From NCBI GenBank assembly GCA_031278025.1, contig JAITLF010000406.1:1-7405 (forward strand): a stretch of DNA of 7,405 nt, given 5' to 3'. Of the stretch, positions 5,876-7,405 are shown piece after piece. This DNA is from Treponema sp. GTDB lineage: Bacteria > Spirochaetota > Spirochaetia > Treponematales > Breznakiellaceae. The notes below the pieces were generated by a model, which was not told the origin of the DNA, did not search any database, and saw nothing but the letters and a program-made list of their open reading frames with translations. The position numbers were made by a program, and so were the translations under genes. Position 1 is the stretch's first letter, and each line of letters opens with the position of its first letter.

Positions 5876-6364
5876 ATGTTAAAGGCCATCTTTCCCGGAT
5901 CTTTTGACCCTCCGACCTTCGGACACCTCAATATCATTGAGCGGGCCCGGGGTGTTTTTGAAGAACTGGTGGTCGTGGTGGCCGAAAACCGGGAAAAAAA
6001 GCGCCTTTTTTCCCCGGAAGAACGGATCGCCATGCTGAAAGAACTGACAAAATCCTGGAAAAACGTAACCGTGGCCCTGTGGAATTCCCTGATTGTGGAC
6101 TATATGAAGCTCCACGACATACGTATCATGGTCCGGGGAATTCGGGGGGTGAATGATTTCGCCTATGAATTCGAGCTTTCCATGATGAACAAAGCCTTGG
6201 ATCCCCGGATAGAAACCATATTCATGACCACCGACCCGGAATATTTTGTCCTCCGTTCTTCGGCGATTCGGGAACTGGCCTCTTTTCACGGCGATGTATC
6301 CGCCATGGTCCCCCCATTGATCGCGGAAGCCTTGAAGGAAAAGTATCAAGCGGGAAAAGCATAA
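5876..6364 (+). CDS. coaD: Phosphopantetheine adenylyltransferase
   Basis: Catalyses the fourth step of CoA synthesis in the cytosol, transferring AMP from ATP to 4'-phosphopantetheine to give dephospho-CoA and pyrophosphate. The 162-residue length is typical. The nucleotidyltransferase fold is clear: PGSFDPPTFGHL at 7-18 with the T/HxGH motif (TFGH, 14-17), MVRGIRGVNDFAYEFELSMM at 85-104, and the second nucleotide-binding motif RSSAIRE at 127-133 (the counterpart of the SSS-x-VRE signature) followed by HGDVSAMVPP. The ATG at 5876 opens directly into the conserved N-terminus (MLKAIFPGSFDP), so the start is firm even though no ribosome binding site precedes it. It stands alone between a divergent lipoprotein gene and the remains of a transposase, and ends 16 bases before a long-range inverted repeat with a T-tract. 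Confidence 0.97.
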   Translation: MLKAIFPGSFDPPTFGHLNIIERARGVFEELVVVVAENREKKRLFSPEERIAMLKELTKSWKNVTVALWNSLIVDYMKLHDIRIMVRGIRGVNDFAYEFELSMMNKALDPRIETIFMTTDPEYFVLRSSAIRELASFHGDVSAMVPPLIAEALKEKYQAGKA

Positions 6365-6379
6365 ATATAAATAAAAGAA

Positions 6380-6506
6380 GCTGTTCCAAAACCCGCGCCG
6401 GCTTTCCTCACCCCCGGTTGTTCTGCTCATATCCCCGATTGTTCTGTTCTGAACAGAATTTATTCACCTAAATCCCCTACATTGAGGTTTTGGAACAGCC
6501 TTTTTT
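6380..6506 (+). terminator. Long-range inverted repeat with T-tract after coaD
   Basis: GCTGTTCCAAAACC (6380-6393) is the exact reverse complement of 6486-6499, and six T residues follow at 6501-6506; A-rich bases left of the first arm can extend the pairing into the T-run. The position right after coaD and the T-tract suggest termination, but the 92-base loop is unusually long. The loop has its own palindrome TTCTGTTC-T-GAACAGAA (6442-6458) and a 14-base direct repeat (6412 and 6433, one mismatch). The core GCTGTTC is shared with the inverted repeat at 4873-4951, so this is probably a dispersed repeat family. Confidence 0.6.
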
Positions 6507-6542
6507 GACATACTTTTTGAGGATACCTCAGGGTATCGGCGT

Positions 6543-6990
6543 TTACTCTGAGAACAAGGCCTCACACAGGAAATCAGAATCCTCACGCGGTGTGCATCAT
6601 GCGACGTGAGGCGCTGACCCGTTTCTTTTCCATCTTCATTTTTTTAAGCCGCTGTTATGCCATCTTCCGCAGAATATTCAAATTAACCCCACCATTCCCC
6701 GTCCTCTCCCGACACTCGCCTTCCCGAAAAATTTTTGTCCAGCATCCAATGCAACGGGTTCTCTATCGACCAATGCCCACGGATGTATTTCAAAAATCCA
6801 TCCGCAGAAAAATCTCCACTCAAGATGTAATCGGTCGATTTCTACCGTCTTTTTCCTCTTTTCGCCCCTGAACGCCCGATATTGCACGATGGTCTTCAAA
6901 TCTTGCCACGTTTCCCGCCACTCGATCCATTCAAATCCCGTTACCGTCCTGATCTTCGCCTCTCAAGGCACCCATGTCCCTTCTCTATCC
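6543..6990 (-). pseudogene. Decayed ISAs1-family transposase, C-terminal part
   Basis: No single frame is long, but joined blocks on the minus strand rebuild the C-terminal half of an ISAs1-type DDE transposase in the right order. KGHGCLERRR (about 6953-6982) comes first; then, in a second frame, GFEWIEWRETWQDLKTIV; in a third, YILSGDFSADGF and YIRGHWSIENPLHWMLD (6737-6832); in a fourth, RERTGNGGVNLNILRKMA with a stop at 6655-6657 and KKMKMEKKRVSA after it; and in a fifth, EDSDFLCEALFSE ending at TAA (6543-6545). RGHWSIEN-LHW-LD is the strongest family signature. At least four frameshifts and one stop make it non-functional; one shift falls in the A/T homopolymer near 6728-6737. The N-terminal half, including the KGNQ region, is not visible to the right, and no clear terminal inverted repeats remain. 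Confidence 0.87.
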
Positions 6991-7052
6991 TCCCCTTGCC
7001 ATATGTGGGGGGGCATGGAAAATAGGAATTGCACGGGGAGCCCCCGCGATGC

Positions 7053-7081
7053 CGTAAGTCTATATGATGTAAAGAATTAGC
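7053..7081. repeat. Near-palindromic repeat, copy 1
   Basis: This 29-bp copy matches 7363-7391 in the same orientation at 26 of 29 positions, 310 bp away. It has lost much of the symmetry seen in copy 2. It lies just right of the transposase remnant. Confidence 0.7.
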
Positions 7082-7362
7082 GAAAAAAGGCCGCCGATAA
7101 TTCCAAAAATAGAATGCAAAAAAATGCGAAAAAATGCGAAAAATTGCGAGGAAATCGAGAGAAACTGCGAGTCCCGGTACTGGCGTTAAAACCCCTTCAA
7201 ATGGCTTCAAACCCCTATAAAAGCCTGATTTTAGGTCTTTTGAGAGGTAAATTTGATACAACCCGGGGAAAAGCCCCGGCAATCCATCCAACCTGATCCA
7301 TCCCCAATACTCTCAAAGGTAGGAACTGATAAGGCCGTTATCAAAAAGGTAGGAACCAATCG
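7081..7362. other. Intergenic sequence with short repeats, no convincing gene
   Basis: I see no coding region here; short open frames have no family signature, and the longest runs out of the dead transposase. It does hold degenerate 10-11 bp tandem units of the form AAAAAATGCG (7111-7150), a GC-rich hairpin CCGGGG-aaaag-CCCCGG (7263-7279) without a T-tract, and AAAGGTAGGAAC twice (7315-7326 and 7345-7356), 30 bp apart, flanking a small GATAA/TTATC hairpin (7328-7342). Confidence 0.6.
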
Positions 7363-7391
7363 CGTAAGTCTATATAATATAAAGACTTAGC
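7363..7391. repeat. Near-palindromic repeat, copy 2
   Basis: The 25-bp core at 7365-7389, TAAGTCT followed by an A/T centre and AGACTTA, is a palindrome apart from one mismatched pair and the central base. Together with copy 1 it forms a direct-repeat pair. It could be an operator, an insertion-sequence end or a member of a dispersed repeat family; the sequence alone does not decide. Confidence 0.7.
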
Positions 7392-7405
7392 ACATCGTTA
7401 ACCGG

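Noticed and set aside
5879..6430. Minus-strand ORF opposite coaD
   Set aside because: Antisense shadow of a complete, motif-perfect CoaD.
6590..7296. Short plus- and minus-strand ORFs over the transposase remnant and right flank
   Set aside because: They are chance frames or fragments; only the cross-frame ISAs1 blocks carry recognisable protein sequence.

Overview
The window looks like a chromosomal stretch from a spirochaete, most likely a Treponema-like organism. That is an inference from protein style (a lipoprotein with a loose spirochaete-type lipobox, a periplasmic HEAT-like protein), dispersed inverted repeats and a dead ISAs1 transposase. No single marker proves the genus. Most of it is housekeeping sequence: five recognisable or classifiable genes of folate, thiamine, tRNA and CoA metabolism plus envelope genes, one tRNA gene, and a lot of repeat and decayed sequence between them.

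Layout, left to right. 1-483 is a 21-bp minisatellite (22 full units plus one degenerate unit) that continues past the left edge. 516-2052 (minus) is a two-gene unit, thiN-folD, whose reading frames overlap; it has a good sigma70-type promoter at 2118-2146. Divergent from it is cca (2139-3497, plus), the tRNA CCA-adding enzyme. Facing cca is a tRNA-Arg(CCG) gene (3549-3622, minus) with its own promoter and no encoded CCA, so it depends on the neighbouring enzyme's activity. 3623-4103 is a gene-poor, A+T-richer gap with the trace of a broken coding sequence. 4104-5539 (minus) holds a lipoprotein gene followed by a secreted HEAT-like protein gene, separated by a perfect 17-bp inverted repeat. 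5578-5706 is a MITE-like element between TA dinucleotides. coaD (5876-6364, plus) follows, and its promoter places the transcript start almost at the ATG. coaD ends in a long-range inverted repeat with a T-tract. 6543-6990 (minus) is the shattered 3' part of an ISAs1-family transposase. The last 400 bases hold two copies of a near-palindromic 29-bp repeat and other short repeats, with no convincing gene.

How the genes fit together: folD supplies one-carbon folates, thiN makes thiamine diphosphate, coaD makes dephospho-CoA, and cca matures tRNAs such as the adjacent tRNA-Arg. These are independent core functions rather than one pathway. I found no defence, secretion or biosynthetic system. The items most worth a second look are the minisatellite and its transition-only variants, the apparently leaderless coaD (and possibly cca), the MITE-like element, the paired GGCTGTTC inverted repeats, and the frameshifted coding trace at 3818-4095.
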